Shown: in pieces, positions 43,531 through 55,148 of the stretch
Numbering within the stretch: the stretch's first letter is position 1
Layout: each line of letters starts with the position of its first letter
DNA from: Batillaria attramentaria
Lineage: Eukaryota > Mollusca > Gastropoda > Batillariidae
DNA: 64,000 nucleotides
Assembly: GCA_018292915.2 (NCBI GenBank)
Contig: JACVVK020000151.1
Span: 1,005,001 to 1,069,000, forward strand
Direction of reading: 5' to 3'
Notes under the pieces: model-generated
Told to the model about the DNA's origin: nothing
Database searches by the model: none
What the model saw: only the letters and a program-made list of their open reading frames with translations
Position numbers and translations under genes: made by a program

Positions 43531-43703
43531 CGGAGCCGGGATAGCCGAATGGTAGAGCGCTGGACTCTCAACTATCGGGTCGTGAGTTCGTTTCCCAACT
43601 GGGCCCAAATATTTGTGCTGGCCTTTTTCCCGTTGCCCCGTCTTTAATATCACCCTTACTTGGTGCAAAAGGACGTTAAACTCCCAAACACCCCCCCCCC
43701 CCC
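43531..43703 (+). mobile_element. SINE-1 copy
   Basis: Plus-strand element with GGGATAGCCGAATGGTAGAG head, conserved body and AAAGGACGTTAAACTCCC end. Imperfect flanking duplication TTATGCCTCACGGT / TTATGCGTTACGGT (43517-43530 and just after the tail). Confidence 0.88.
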
Positions 43704-44399
43704 TTATGCGTTACGGTTTTCAAGACCAGTGTAAGTGCGCAAAAAATTGTAACTACTCTTCATTCACCCCAAGCGAAACGGAGAGAGAGAGGAGAATTGG
43801 TGGTCTGTTGAACTTAATTTATTGCAAAATGAAATACAGTGTTTGTAGCCTTGTAATAGTACGTGTTTCCTATAATAATTATGATAAATATATGAATCCT
43901 TTCACGACCATAACTAGACACAAGTGTAATGGCGGCCGAAAAAACAAAAACAAACCTAAACGAAAGACTTTATCAACAAATACTCGTAACAGATCGGGAC
44001 ATGCTTGTAGTGGAAGGAATGTACCCTGAATATCGGTGACAATACGTGAAAACATTGTCCTTTCTTTTTTGTTTGTACAAAAAGAATTCATCTGTTGCGT
44101 TGAAGACCTGGGCATTTGTCAAACTTTTACGAAAAACAAGATGTTTTGCTTAGATGGTTTGCCCAATATGTGCACATCTTAATGCGATGTCTTTGATAAT
44201 TGAATTTGTGCAAAGACAAAATGAACAAACAGCATCGTCATGTTGTGTGGTTTTGAACCAACAGGTCAGTGTCTGGCGTTAGACTGAACATATTCTGCTG
44301 CTCCCTAACATAACTCCCTAACTTAACTCCCTAAGACAACAGACAAATAAATGTAAAGAAAGAACTGCACTGGCTAGCGGTATTCAATACAAGCTAGCA

Positions 44400-44665
44400 G
44401 TTATAGTGTATCGTTATTTCGATGGTACCCTCCCGCCATGTTTGTCCGCTTCACTCTGCACCTACAATCCGTCGCGTACCCTCCGTTCATCCGCTCGAAA
44501 TTCCTAAGAGAAATTTAAAATCCTTTGGCGAACGGTGTTTCCGGTTTACCACCCCAACAGTCTGGAACTCGCTGCCTGCTAGTGTGAGACAGCAACCTAC
44601 TCTGTCATTTTTTTTTTTCAAATCAGAGTTTAAGACTGATCTGTTTCAACTGGCGCTTTGATTTG
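44400..44665 (+). mobile_element. Non-LTR RT C-terminal fragment
   Basis: The plus strand reads KSFGERCFRFTTPTVWNSLP, then ASVRQQPTL and, after a poly-Phe expansion, FKTDLFQLAL, the classical C-terminal tail of Jockey/CR1-type elements. It ends about 190 bp 3' of the stop codon of gene 4 (minus). Confidence 0.8.
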
Positions 44666-44855
44666 ACTGATTCCTGTAACCGTGGTGGCTGCTGTTTTAG
44701 GATGTGGTCTATGTACGTGTGAGTGATGTGTGAATGCGTAAGGAGTTGATGTATTTTCTAGAATCGCGATGTATAAATGTGATTTATCATTTTACTATCC
44801 GACGTATCTAAGTACGTATCAGAACCACCAAGACAGTTCTGTGAGTGGGCTCGTT

Positions 44856-47849
44856 TTACTGCCCCCGACCTGTCGTGATCTTCTCAACTGCACTTGCCAC
44901 CTGAAGCACAGTGACGTCATCAAACTTCCTGCCGACGATCATCATCCCCACAGGCAGCTGTTTGCCGTCGTTAGTTGGGGCGAATCCGGCGTTGATGGCG
45001 AGGGCGGGGTGACCCGTACTGTTGAACGGCATCACGTTGTCACACATGGACTCCGCGTGTTGGTATAAATCTGGAGGCAGTCAGTTATCATAGCATTCAG
45101 ACAACGTGCGTGAGCGGGAGGAGGGCTGGGGTGTTTTTTTTGTTGTTGTTGTTGTTGATGATTTTCTTTTTTCATATTTGTCACAGACCATTGGTCAAAA
45201 ACGCATGGAGAGAGATACAGACAGACCGAAACACAAAGAGAGAGGGTGGGTGGGTGGGTGTTTGGGAGTTTAACGTCCTTTTCCACCACATACGGGTGAT
45301 ATCAAAGACGGGGCAACGAGAAAAGGGCCAGCACAAATATTTGGCCCCAGCCGGAATTCGAACTCACGACCCGAGCATTGAAAGTCCAACGCTCTACCAT
45401 TCGGCCACCCCGGCTCCGACAGAGAGAGAGACACACACAGACACAGACAGAGACACAGACAGACCGACAGACAGACAAGAGTGGGTGGGTAGATATTTAG
45501 GAGTTTAACGTCCTTTTCCACCACGTATGGGTGATATCAAACACGGGGCAACGAGAAAAAGGCAAGCAGAAATAGTTGGCCTCAGCCGGGATTCGAACTC
45601 ACGACCCGAGCATTGAGAGTCCAACGCTCTACCATTCGGCCACCCGGGTCCCCGTCAGAGAGACAAACAGACAGATAGACAGATAGAGACGGACAAAGAC
45701 AGAGACTATGCATAGGAAGCATTATATATATATATATACTACGGTAATCCATCCGAGCCAACTTTAGCCAATACAGAATACATCTGACACATTTTGTTTA
45801 CATACAAAGGATGTCATTAGGTGTTTTACCCATGGCTGTACGTATCCATGTGAAGAATGTCGTCCCATCTCACAGTAAGCAACACGAACAGGTTTTCTAA
45901 CCAAAGAAATCTTTTCAAGTCACAGCAATGCAGGGTTTGCAATAGTCCAAAGAAAACGTAGCTGAAATGATTGAAGAGCTGAAGGCTTGAACTGCTAGGG
46001 ATGTCCGAGAGGGGAGAGGGTTTCGAACAGAAAGAAGCAAGACAGCCCTAACCAAGTGCTATTCACACGATCTGTAATTAGAAGTATACTGAGCCACAAA
46101 AGAAACGCAAATAATAAAAACCCAGGCTGTTACGCTCTGGCAAAGCAATCACTTCCACGTCCACATGACCAGAATGCCAAGACTGAGCGCCGTCGACATA
46201 AAGAGCCATAGGCCGACTCCAAGCTGGAAACCGCCCTGCACAAGTCGTAGCTGCGTCTGGCGTGGCTGTCTCTACAATTTGTCGTTTATGGACCCGGTTC
46301 CAGGCAAATGGCGACGTTCGGGACAACCCACGAAGCGGCAGACCCCGTGTAACGACGTGGAAAAGGACGTTAAACCCCCAAATATCCACCTACCCCCGTG
46401 TAACGACTGCAGGACAAGATCGGGCGATTCACCGCCGCCACCTGCGTGAGCCATTCACCGCCGCCACCTGCGTGGGCGATTCACCGCCGCCACCTGCGTG
46501 GGCGATTCACCGCCGCCACCTGCGTGAGCCATTCACTTCTGCAACGGAAACGGCCACAAACACCATTGGCAGGCTTGGTGCACCAATTTCTGGTGAAACT
46601 GTGCGGCGTCGACTAACAGAACATCACTTGCACCGTTGCCGTCCTGCAAGGCGACCTGTTCTTACTCCAAGACACAGGCAACAACGACTGCAATGGGCCC
46701 AGCACCACCGGAACTGGAACTGGCGGCAATGAAGCGTCTTCATGGATGAGAGCCGATACTGTGTTCATCATGCTGATGGCCGAATCCGGGTGTGGAGGAG
46801 GCGCAACGAGAGGTATGCCGACAACAACGTCCAGGAGATCAACGCTTGGGGAGGCCCGAGCATCATGGTCTGGGGAGGAATCAGCCTCAACCAGCTTGTT
46901 GGGCCTGTTGTTTTCCAAGACACTGGCCCTGGTCGCGGAAATGGCGTTACTGCACAGCGATACATTGACCAGGTGTTGAGGCCCGTTGTTGTGCCCCACT
47001 TCCAGCAGCACGGCCACCTCACTCTCCAGCAGGACAATGCTCGTCCACACATTGCCAGTCACCACAGGCTTCCTGCAGCAACAGGGCATCGGAGCTCTGC
47101 AGTGGCCCTCGCTGAGCCCTGATTTGAACCCTATCGAACACTTCTGGGACCATCTGCAACGGGAGTTGAACGCCGCTCCGCCGAGGCCAACCACAGCCCG
47201 TCAGCTAGAGCAGGCACTGAGGCAGATCTGGAACAACGTCAACATGGCCACTGTCAACCGTCTGATCCACTCCATGCCCGCCAGATGTCAGGCTGTTATC
47301 AACGCCCGTGGGGAGCACACGGGTTACTGACACTCCGTGACACTCGTGACACGTGAACACTTTTCGGTTAAGCCAACTAGAAGAACACTAAAGCCAGAAA
47401 CTTGGTACATGTACCAAATTTTGATGAATTCGATTCATTTGAATGGCCGCAATGAATGTCAAAAACACGAGTAAATTGAATGGACCCATCGTTTGCGTTT
47501 CTTTTGTGGCTCAGCATAATTATACGAGCGGGACGTGCTACACGCACCATACATGCTGCAGCCCGCCGCTGGCAGTTTCTGGGCAACGTATGGCAACGTG
47601 GGCATGACGATGACGTCAAACTTCTGTAGAGCCGCGTCATACTGACGTGTCAGCTCCATCACCAGGTTGTTGGCTTTAGCGTAGAACTTGTTCCCGTGGC
47701 CGTACAGCTGTGTCATGTACTCGCCGTACAGGGAGAAGCACTTGACGAGGGGCGGGATGTCGTGAGGGCGGGAGGTCACACCACGCCGTGTCGTCTCTTG
47801 CAGAGACATCGGGTAGAATCCCTTTGAGTAGTACCCAACGCCTGGCGAG

Positions 47850-47913
<64 letters not shown>

Positions 47914-49401
47914 ACGTGGTTACTAAAGTGAACCGTTTAACACATTTATGGCACATAGGACGAACAATTTCTTCTTACTTAGCTAACAGTGTTCCTACCT
48001 CCATCATTCAGCATACAGTGGTACACGGCCTGACCTGCGGAGGCTGTCCAAATGGCACATCCTGTGTGAAGGAAAAGTGTAACGAGCATAAAGAATACAG
48101 GAAACGAAATGAGGCAACAGTACGTCCCGTGATGACACTATGTTATGTGTGGAGATAGGTTGAAGAGCCCGTCGTCTTATCGAGGGGATTCGATGACACA
48201 CAGGCGAACACTCCTCACGTAGCGAGTTCTTATAGATTGCGTGTTGTCTTTTTCACTCACAGAAAACACGTGAGCGCGTAGAAAAGTTATAACCTTGTGG
48301 AGTTTATTTACAGCACTTCTCTGGTATTACACTGCACTCTCAAGCTTCGCACATACAAGCTTCTCTCGTGCACACACCAGAAAAGTGCTGTAAATAAACT
48401 CCACAAGTCAAACTCTGGAAACTTTCCTACGCGCTCACGTGTTTTCTGTGAGTGAAAGAGACAACGCGCAGTCAATAAGAACTCGCTACGTGAGGAGTGA
48501 CCGCCCGTGTGTCATTGTATCCCCTCTATAAGACGACGGGCTCTTCAACATTTCTCCACACGTCACGCACTCCTTCGGCTTTATTTAAACCTTCTTTGGT
48601 ACCAGTTTTGATATGTTACAGTTAGTCCTACACCTACATGTGATTGTGACCGACGTTTTGAAAAAGCGTCAAAGAAGCGTAAATTATGCAGCTGGCATAG
48701 CGTACCTTAGTGCTCCCATATGCAAACATCATCTCCGTGACAGCTTAGTCTACGTATTGAACGTGAAACATATTTTAGAATTCGAAAAATTTCTTCGGAT
48801 TCGGAAAACTGGTTGTAGATTAGCAAACCCGTAGCACCCGTAAGTTAGGTGGGAGTAAGGTGGTGAACATAATATGACAAATAGGGGCCAGACAAAATAA
48901 TGAAGCAGTCAGTCAGGTTTTCTGTGAACACGGGAACGAGTAAAGGTGATTTCTACGAAACTGTATGGGTCGCATTTAAAATCAACAACAACAACAAAAA
49001 ACAAGCAACCAAATTACCCTTGAAAACAGTTTACTACCACACACTTAGGTTGTTAAAATAGAGCTTACATGATTAGTTCAAGAGGGTTTAGGCGAAAAAC
49101 ACCACGAGGCGGTAATGAATCTGCGGAGTGTCTCTACTTCTGGATGTAAGGAGTCTACAGAGCTCTCTACTACTGGATCTCACGAGTCAGCACAGCCTCT
49201 CTACTTCTAGATGTAAGGAGTCCCCAGACGCTCTCTACTTCAAGATGTAGGCCTAAGGAGTCCCCAGACGCTCTCTACTTCAGTCTTCTAGATCTAAGCA
49301 ATCTCCAATTTCTCTCTATTTCTAGATCGAAAGAGTCTGCAGAGTAATATGCCAAGAATTACGCCTATATCCGTATTTACAGGTCATCCTCACCTCACAT
49401 C

Positions 49402-49474
<73 letters not shown>

Positions 49475-49836
49475 TTGTGTGTAGCATTTGCAACGGCAAG
49501 AATGAAAACTGAACCACACTGAACCAGTGCGCGTGTGTGTTTATCCATGTGTGTGCACATTTCACTCTGAGAGGACGTTTGCCTTATTATTTTTTTTTCA
49601 ATGTTTAGGGTCGGAGCTAGAAATGTGTACTTGCAACCACAAGTAATTAAAGGTTTGCTTTGGCCTAATTTACCGTCCTTGTGCAGAGGAATGGATAGCT
49701 CCGACACAGATAGTCCTGCTTTAGACATGGTGTTCAGAACTCCTCTCACGATTCTCGGTACGCTGTCTTCTTTGCACACTTCGAATCCCTCCTGCAGCAT
49801 TCCAACCTTCTTGCCAGATGTGTCGTTATTAATCTG

Positions 49837-49924
<88 letters not shown>

Positions 49925-52095
49925 CTTTGCAGTATACGGTAAGCGCTGTTTTGCTAATTATTTCTAACACTTTGTCGTAAAACAATCAAACCTTTTATTT
50001 CTAAATTTTCAAAAGCATATAACACAGGTCTTGCAGAAGCATGGACGAGGAGGTGTCCTAAGACAGGCCCACTTACGCGGGCAAGGAAGGACGATACGAC
50101 AGGCGCCTGTAATCATTATCGGAAAGCGTTAACCAGGTCAACCTGCCTGAACTGAACAGTGTTCAGGTGGACACTACATCTAGATATAGGGTGGGGCTGC
50201 CTCTGTCTCGATTACCACAGACTGACAGTACGAATTGTCCGTTTCCAAACCGAATCTGAGGGGTGAAAGGGTGCAACTTGCTTAACTGGAAGACCACTTC
50301 GAAATTCGACCTTAACCGTAGTCACAGATACATCAAACTTATGTCAAAACATCAACCCGACTAAAAACAACGACACAAAATACACATCACACACAAACTA
50401 ACCAGTTTGGAGTACTCTGGAGGAGTTATGCCGGGGTACTGTCTTGGATCTCTCCCGTCATCGTAACCGGCCATCACCTGTTAAAAGGAAAACACTTGGT
50501 ATCATTTTTAAAAAAAATGGTGTACTAGTCTCCATCTTCAAAGACACCACAAACAATTACAAGGGTGGGTGGGTGTTTGGGAGTTTAAAGTCCTTCTCCA
50601 CCACAAATGGGTGATATCAAAGACGGGACAACGAGAAAAGACCAGCACAAATATTTGGCCCCAGTCGCGATTCGAACTCACGACCCGAGCATTGAGAGTC
50701 TAACCGGCTACCACTCGGTTATGCAGGCTCCCCCCCTGAACAGTTACAAAGACTACACGATATCTCCTACTATCTCTTTGTGAGATGTTTTGCCGTTTTC
50801 GTGGGGTGAGAAAATGGTCCCCAGAAGTACCCACATCAGAAAGTTGTCAGTGCCGTGAGGTAAGGTTGATAACGCGTGCCCCTTATAACTGATCCAACGA
50901 AACAGAAGCAGTAGCAATGGTATGCGCTATTACAACAGCCACAAACACAGACTGGAATACGTGTCTTCCGCTCACTTCCAAAAGCAAGGCGCAGTCAGCA
51001 ACAGTTCTGGCCATGGGACCCAGATGATCAACAGTTGGCTCCCCTGCCCAGGCGCCAGTGTAAGGGACCAAACCGTAGGTCGGCTTCAGACCCACGATAC
51101 CCGTGAAGCTAGCGGGGATCCGGATAGACCCTCCCTGGTCCCCGCCGACTGCAAAGTCCACAAGGCCAGCAGCCACCTAGAAGTATGACACATGTACAAC
51201 ACTAGATGATAATAATAATAAATAATAATGAGTATTGTATAGGCGCTTTACCCAATTTCATGAATCGGCTCAAAACGCCGCGAACTGAACCCAGCACGCA
51301 CGCTCACGTGAATCACACGCATCCTCTCACACACTGGACATAAACACATTACAATCACGTGGTGCGAAGGGTCAGCTCAGCTATTTAAATTTCGGAATTT
51401 AGAATTGCGTTTATTTTTCAAATTTGGTGGGCTGAACATTTCCAAAGCAGAGGGGGAGAATTCCCATCTCAGCGGCGTGACACACATAGAGGTTTTAAAT
51501 ATTTTCCCCTCACTTTTTCCCCAGTCCTGCACAGGAAGCTGACGTGCTACTTACAAGCGCCGCACTTCCACTGCTGGATCCCCCGGCACTGCGAGTTTCG
51601 TCTGTGGGATTTCTGACCGGACCGTCGGAACTGGTGACGCTGCTGCCGCTGATGCACATGTCCTCCAGGGACGTCTTCCCCACGATGTGGCCGCCTGGAA
51701 ACAAAACGGCCGTTAACAGTGTTGTTTGTGTAGCAACAGTTACAGGGACCGTGCCACGTCAACAGATTACGATGTCCGTGAGGTGACTTCCAGCCCCCAG
51801 CAACCAACCTTATCCGCAAAATGGGGAGCCGGGGTGGTCGAATGGTAGAGCGTTGGACTTCTAATGCTCGGGTCGTGAGTTCGATCCCGGCAGGGGCCAA
51901 ATATTTGTGCTGGCTTTTTCATCGTTGCCCCGTCTTTGATATCACCCTATGTGGTGGAAAAGGACGTTAAACCCCCAAACACCCATCCCCACCCCTTATC
52001 CGCAAAATAAGTATATTTTGAATCGTACTTACATGGTGTAAATTCTCACAAAGTGACACAGTGCACGCACCCCGCACTCACGCCAACAAATGTGC

Positions 52096-52170
<75 letters not shown>

Positions 52171-53598
52171 CAGCTGAATCACAAGGAACAAAACAGACCT
52201 ATCCGAAAGCCAGCCGAAACAGATACGTTTTCAAGTCAGACTTGAAACGACCTATGCCCGTCAAGTCTCCCAGACCGGCGGGTACGCCGGGTGGTGCGTT
52301 CCACAGTGACGGGGCAGCAAAGCTAAACGCGCGCTCGCCTACTAAGTGTCTTGATGTTTGGCGAGGAACTTTCAAATGATTTTCACAGGAAGAACGAAGA
52401 GTGCGTGCTGTTTGGTGGACTGTGAGGGAGATTGAAAGATAGTCAGGAAGAATTCCTTCAGTTAATTCAGAAACCTCATTTCTGTCTGGAACCCTCCCTG
52501 TTAACAGTTTCATTTTCAATGCTGTTCTTACCACATACCAGCATCAAGAATCCTGGTCACAACAGTGGCGTCAAACTCAGGCACGTAGTTCTCTAGAATC
52601 TTGCTGCCACACCTCATGGGGACGCCGGCCACAGCCGTGTTGTCTTTGATCCCCACAGTACGACCTGACAGCTTGCCTTCTGCTGCACCACGGATATCAC
52701 ACCTCCACGCCCTGGACAGTACAGTAAGTATGCCACATGAGTGGCGGACGATTAGACAGTGTATAAGGCCCAACTCAGCCCGAATAATCCAACTCTAAAC
52801 TGAGGTGCCCTGCCTGCTGCGCAAACGGTGAGCATGTGATTTTTCGAGGGGGGGGGGGGGGGGTGGTGGTGGTGGTGGTGTTAGTGCTGAACTGAGTGGT
52901 TACTCGGTTTTCATGGAGCCGCAGATTTGTGCTGGCCTTTTTCTAGTTGCCCCGTCTTTGATATCGCCCATACGTGGTGGAAAAGGACGTTAAACTCCCA
53001 AACACCCACCCCACCCACCCCTGCCAGCGTGACTTCACTGGTAGTGGAGAGTTTGTTTTATCTTAATACAAACTTTACATTCGTAAATGTATGTCTCAGA
53101 TGAAGATGATTCGCATTTAAATATTCGTGTTTGTGTTTTAGAAGCAGCATAAACACACCAGGCATTGTAGGGGTTGTCGTCAGGACCGGGTCTGTAGCCC
53201 GGGGTCCGTGGGTATCTGACTACAGGCAATGACGTGTCAGGGAACTCACTCACTCTCTGGTAGGCCGCAGTCACCCCTTCCATTATCTCTGTGTGGTAGA
53301 TTTACAAATATTTTGAGCATCGGGTTGATACGTCAGTCTTTCTCGACATATCTGAGACAAAGTTTTGAGAAGTTTCATGAAAGTAATGTAAAGAGTTCAT
53401 ATTTCTGCCGTGATTTTATTCAATGGTGTGCGAGGTCGTGCTTTTGGTTTGCTGGTTGTTTTCTTTTCATGAAAGTGCTCAACCCACTGGCCATTCCCTG
53501 CAGCTCTTCCTCGCTACATCTGAACGACAGTTCCTCGTTCAGCCTGCGGAAATCCTCCAGCTGTGGACCGCTCAGCGCCGGAGCGCGATACAAACCTG

Positions 53599-53647
<49 letters not shown>

Positions 53648-53857
53648 CAAAATACACGGCAGGAGTGAAGGCCAAGACTTTTACTTGACTGAGAAATGAT
53701 CGAGGAGATGAAATTTTGGTGACCGGATGAGTGGAGTGGATCAGCGAGTGGAGATGTGCAACAAACAAGAACTGGCACGGCAGAAAATCTCTCTCTCTCT
53801 CTGAAAACTGACTTTCTAACGTCAACTGCCTCTACCGTTGGAAAATAAAGTTTCATC

Positions 53858-53901
<44 letters not shown>

Positions 53902-54521
53902 CACAACTCTAGATATATTTTATCAGCATTGTACAGACAGCTGTTTTTGTCGCTGATTGGCGACTTTGGCCTAGATATGAAATGTCAGCCACATGTAATG
54001 TAGCAAAGTAGCAGCCTGCCCTGTACCAGCTTCCCGATCCTTCAGAACGCCTCTACATACATTACAGTGTTTTACACCATGACTGTGATATATCAGTAAC
54101 TTGTGCCGCGGTGGAAACAGTACGCCTGTGTGACACTTGCTACTTATGATAACAGTAGCTTTCATGAAAACATAATTATGCATATGCCATCTCATTTGCG
54201 TAAGGAGTGTTGTTACTGGCGTTCGGTTAACCTTGGGTAAAAGCACTGGTATGCATTGATGATGTTTGTGTAGCAGTGGCGCCATATATTATAGAAAAAT
54301 TATGATTGTGCCCGACAAGTTTTCAGTGTTCCCAGGCGACTATCGGCAGTTTTGTGTTTGATTTAAATGACAGAAAATATGAATAACCAGCCGGTCCACA
54401 ATAAACATGCCCCACACAACTACCGGTAATTGATAAGTGACAACGGGGACAGTCATGACACATGTGCAAAACACACAATCAGATCACAGTCAAATCGCCA
54501 AAACTCACCCTTTCCCTCCAT
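44856..54521 (-). CDS. Amidase gene 4 (AS family), complete, 11 exons
   Basis: Predicted 523-aa amidase. Exons from 3' to 5': 44856-45070, 47548-47841, 47999-48061, 49674-49833, 50403-50477, 50976-51176, 51555-51694, 52539-52711, 53159-53288, 53488-53595, 54509-54521. Exon 1 ATGGAGGGAAAGG joins exon 2 to give [20 protein letters not shown]. All introns are GT-AG. Catalytic set: K106 (VGIKDN), S181 (GGSSSGSAA), S205 ([14 protein letters not shown]). The C-terminus differs from genes 1 and 3 (EKITTGRGQ instead of ..KLSGV). (TG)n tracts abut the acceptors of exons 2, 8 and 10. Intron 10 contains a Tc1/mariner element whose right end is only about 30 bp from the exon 10 donor. Intron 8 contains a large foldback. 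It is closest to gene 3 in exons 2-4. Intact by inspection; substrate unknown. Confidence 0.93.
45245..45418 (-). mobile_element. SINE-1 copy inserted in (GACA)n/(GA)n, first of two
   Basis: Minus-strand, head and body complete. Intron 10 of gene 4, same strand as the gene. The surrounding GA/GACA repeat also received the copy at 45483-45654. Confidence 0.9.
45483..45654 (-). mobile_element. SINE-1 copy, second of two
   Basis: Minus-strand, complete, flanked by GACAGACAAGAG and GTCAGAGAGACAAACAGAC, the same simple repeat that holds the neighbouring copy. Confidence 0.9.
46343..46407 (+). mobile_element. 5'-truncated SINE-1 inside the Tc1 transposase
   Basis: A fragment of about 37 bp (GTGGAAAAGGACGTTAAACC and tail, 46357-46393) sits between perfect 14-bp duplications CCCCGTGTAACGAC at 46343-46356 and 46394-46407. 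It dates the SINE activity as later than the Tc1 insertion. Confidence 0.88.
46425..46535 (+). repeat. 26-bp repeat inside the Tc1 transposase
   Basis: Four units of ATTCACCGCCGCCACCTGCG-type sequence. Twenty-six is not a multiple of three, so each extra unit shifts the transposase frame. Confidence 0.88.
47851..47909 (+). repeat. (CA)n near the exon 10 acceptor of gene 4
   Basis: On the sense strand (TG)n is followed by TTTCTCGCCAG and exon 10 (starts 47841). Confidence 0.97.
48147..48561. mobile_element. Large foldback element (about 180-bp inverted arms)
   Basis: Arms 48147-48325 and 48376-48561 are reverse complements over nearly their whole length (for example GAAGAGCCCGTCGTCTTAT and its complement, and GTGGAGTTTATTTACAGCAC and its complement). 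They surround a loop of about 50 bases. No ORF and no clear target duplication. It lies in intron 8 of gene 4, so the pre-mRNA could fold into a long hairpin. Confidence 0.88.
49123..49340 (+). repeat. Degenerate 40-50 bp tandem repeat
   Basis: Five or so diverged units with CTCTCTACTTCTAGATGTAA and GGAGTCCCCAGACG. Intron 8 of gene 4. Confidence 0.8.
49405..49471 (+). repeat. (TG)n microsatellite
   Basis: Intron 8 of gene 4, about 200 bp from exon 8 on its donor side; (CA)n on the sense strand. Confidence 0.96.
49838..49921 (+). repeat. (CA)n abutting the exon 8 acceptor of gene 4
   Basis: On the sense strand (TG)n runs into TTTCAG at the exon 8 start (49833), the same position as the tracts in genes 1 and 3. 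Confidence 0.97.
50563..50734 (-). mobile_element. SINE-1 copy in intron 6 of gene 4
   Basis: Minus-strand element, somewhat diverged in the head (CGATTCG for GGATTCG on +). Near-duplicate flanks CAATTACAAG and CAGTTACAAAG. Confidence 0.87.
51210..51455 (+). repeat. Dispersed repeat A, copy 5
   Basis: Uninterrupted copy starting in an AAT-rich stretch (ATAATGAGTATTGTATAGGC) and ending GGGCTGAACATTTCC. It is the best reference copy with 16650-16885. Intron 5 of gene 4. Confidence 0.82.
51823..51993 (+). mobile_element. SINE-1, full-length, 15-bp target duplication
   Basis: GGGGAGCCGGGGTGGTCGAA head, B box GAGTTCGATCCC, body and GGTGGAAAAGGACGTTAAAC end. CCTTATCCGCAAAAT flanks it at 51808-51822 and 51994-52008. 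Intron 4 of gene 4, antisense. Confidence 0.95.
52098..52167 (+). repeat. (CA)n microsatellite
   Basis: Pure CA tract in intron 4 of gene 4, next to the 3' end of the RT fragment at 52195-52535. Confidence 0.96.
52195..52535 (-). mobile_element. Non-LTR RT C-terminal fragment
   Basis: The minus strand reads [20 protein letters not shown] and [15 protein letters not shown], the standard C-terminal tail of Jockey/CR1-type elements, preceded by about 60 less conserved residues. It ends directly beside exon 4 of gene 4 (52539-52711). Confidence 0.82.
52917..53028 (+). mobile_element. SINE-1 fragment without tRNA head
   Basis: Body and tail only (TTTGTGCTGGCC through AAAGGACGTTAAACTCCC and a CCACCC tail). 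Intron 3 of gene 4, antisense. Confidence 0.82.
53599..53643 (+). repeat. (CA)n abutting the exon 2 acceptor of gene 4
   Basis: On the sense strand (TG)n ends in TTCAG at the exon 2 start (53595), as in gene 3. Confidence 0.97.
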
Positions 54522-54905
54522 TGCGACAAGTGCCACTGCTGCAAGCAAATGATGTGTATATGTAGAACATAACAGCCGAAGCAGTTGCGTGTGCCCTAGA
54601 TATTCTGTCAACTGTGAAACGCTGTACACGTATCTACATACGGGTCCCTGCAAGCAACGAGTGACAGAGCAGTAGTGTGTATACTATTACATCCTGCACC
54701 TCCTGTTTCAACTTTCTTTTCAAGGAGGAAAGGTTACCTACAAATGAGAGAAACTAGATAACCGACATGCATACTAAAGTAGTGCTCTAGGTCAAAACCT
54801 TGTGAATATCGCGACTGTAAAAGAAGACAGCCCCCCCCCCCCTCCACTTTATGTGCAAACCTCCACCCTGCTATTCACTCTGGTGCGTGCGACAGTATTT
54901 TTGTT
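54522..54905. other. 5' flank of gene 4
   Basis: Presumed 5' UTR and promoter side of gene 4. No TATA box at a convincing distance and no other recognisable regulatory element. A run of Cs lies at about 54832-54842. Confidence 0.4.
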
Positions 54906-55148
54906 TACCACGACACCGGCCATAGCCTACTCTTCTTCGAAAGATGAACGTGGGATTTTTAGCGTGCACATTTGATGTATGTGTGTGCGTGTGTACACGA
55001 AGGCGAGACAGGCACCGTAAACAAGTCTGCACATGGATTTGACTCGATATGGTAAGGAAAAATCCCACCACATTCCTGCCCACCGGGCACTCGAACCAGG
55101 CAGCTCAGGATCCAAAGTCGGATGCCTTAACCACTAGACCAAATCCCC
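54906..55148 (-). mobile_element. SINE-3 copy
   Basis: On the minus strand the head GGTCTAGTGGTTAAGGCATC and TGGTTCGAGTGCCCGGTG lead into GGATTTTTCC, GTGCAGACTTG and CCACGTTCATC-type segments, the same order as at 10528-10785. The A and B boxes are tRNA-like, but the repeated body shows it is a SINE. Confidence 0.72.

Larger units (their letters stand above)
46087..47516 (+). mobile_element. Tc1/mariner transposon with broken transposase
   Basis: Ends TACTGAGCCACAAAAGAAAC and, in reverse complement, TGCTGAGCCACAAAAGAAAC form inverted repeats of about 26 bp, with TA outside both (46085-46086, 47517-47518). The plus strand encodes a helix-turn-helix part ([20 protein letters not shown]) and a DDE catalytic domain: MDESRYC (first Asp), LQQDNARPH (second Asp), [14 protein letters not shown] (Glu). 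The last two lie about 34 residues apart once a frameshift is allowed for. Several frameshifts, a stop before the first Asp block, a 26-bp repeat expansion (about 46425-46530) and a SINE fragment show it is inactive. Intron 10 of gene 4, antisense. Confidence 0.9.
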
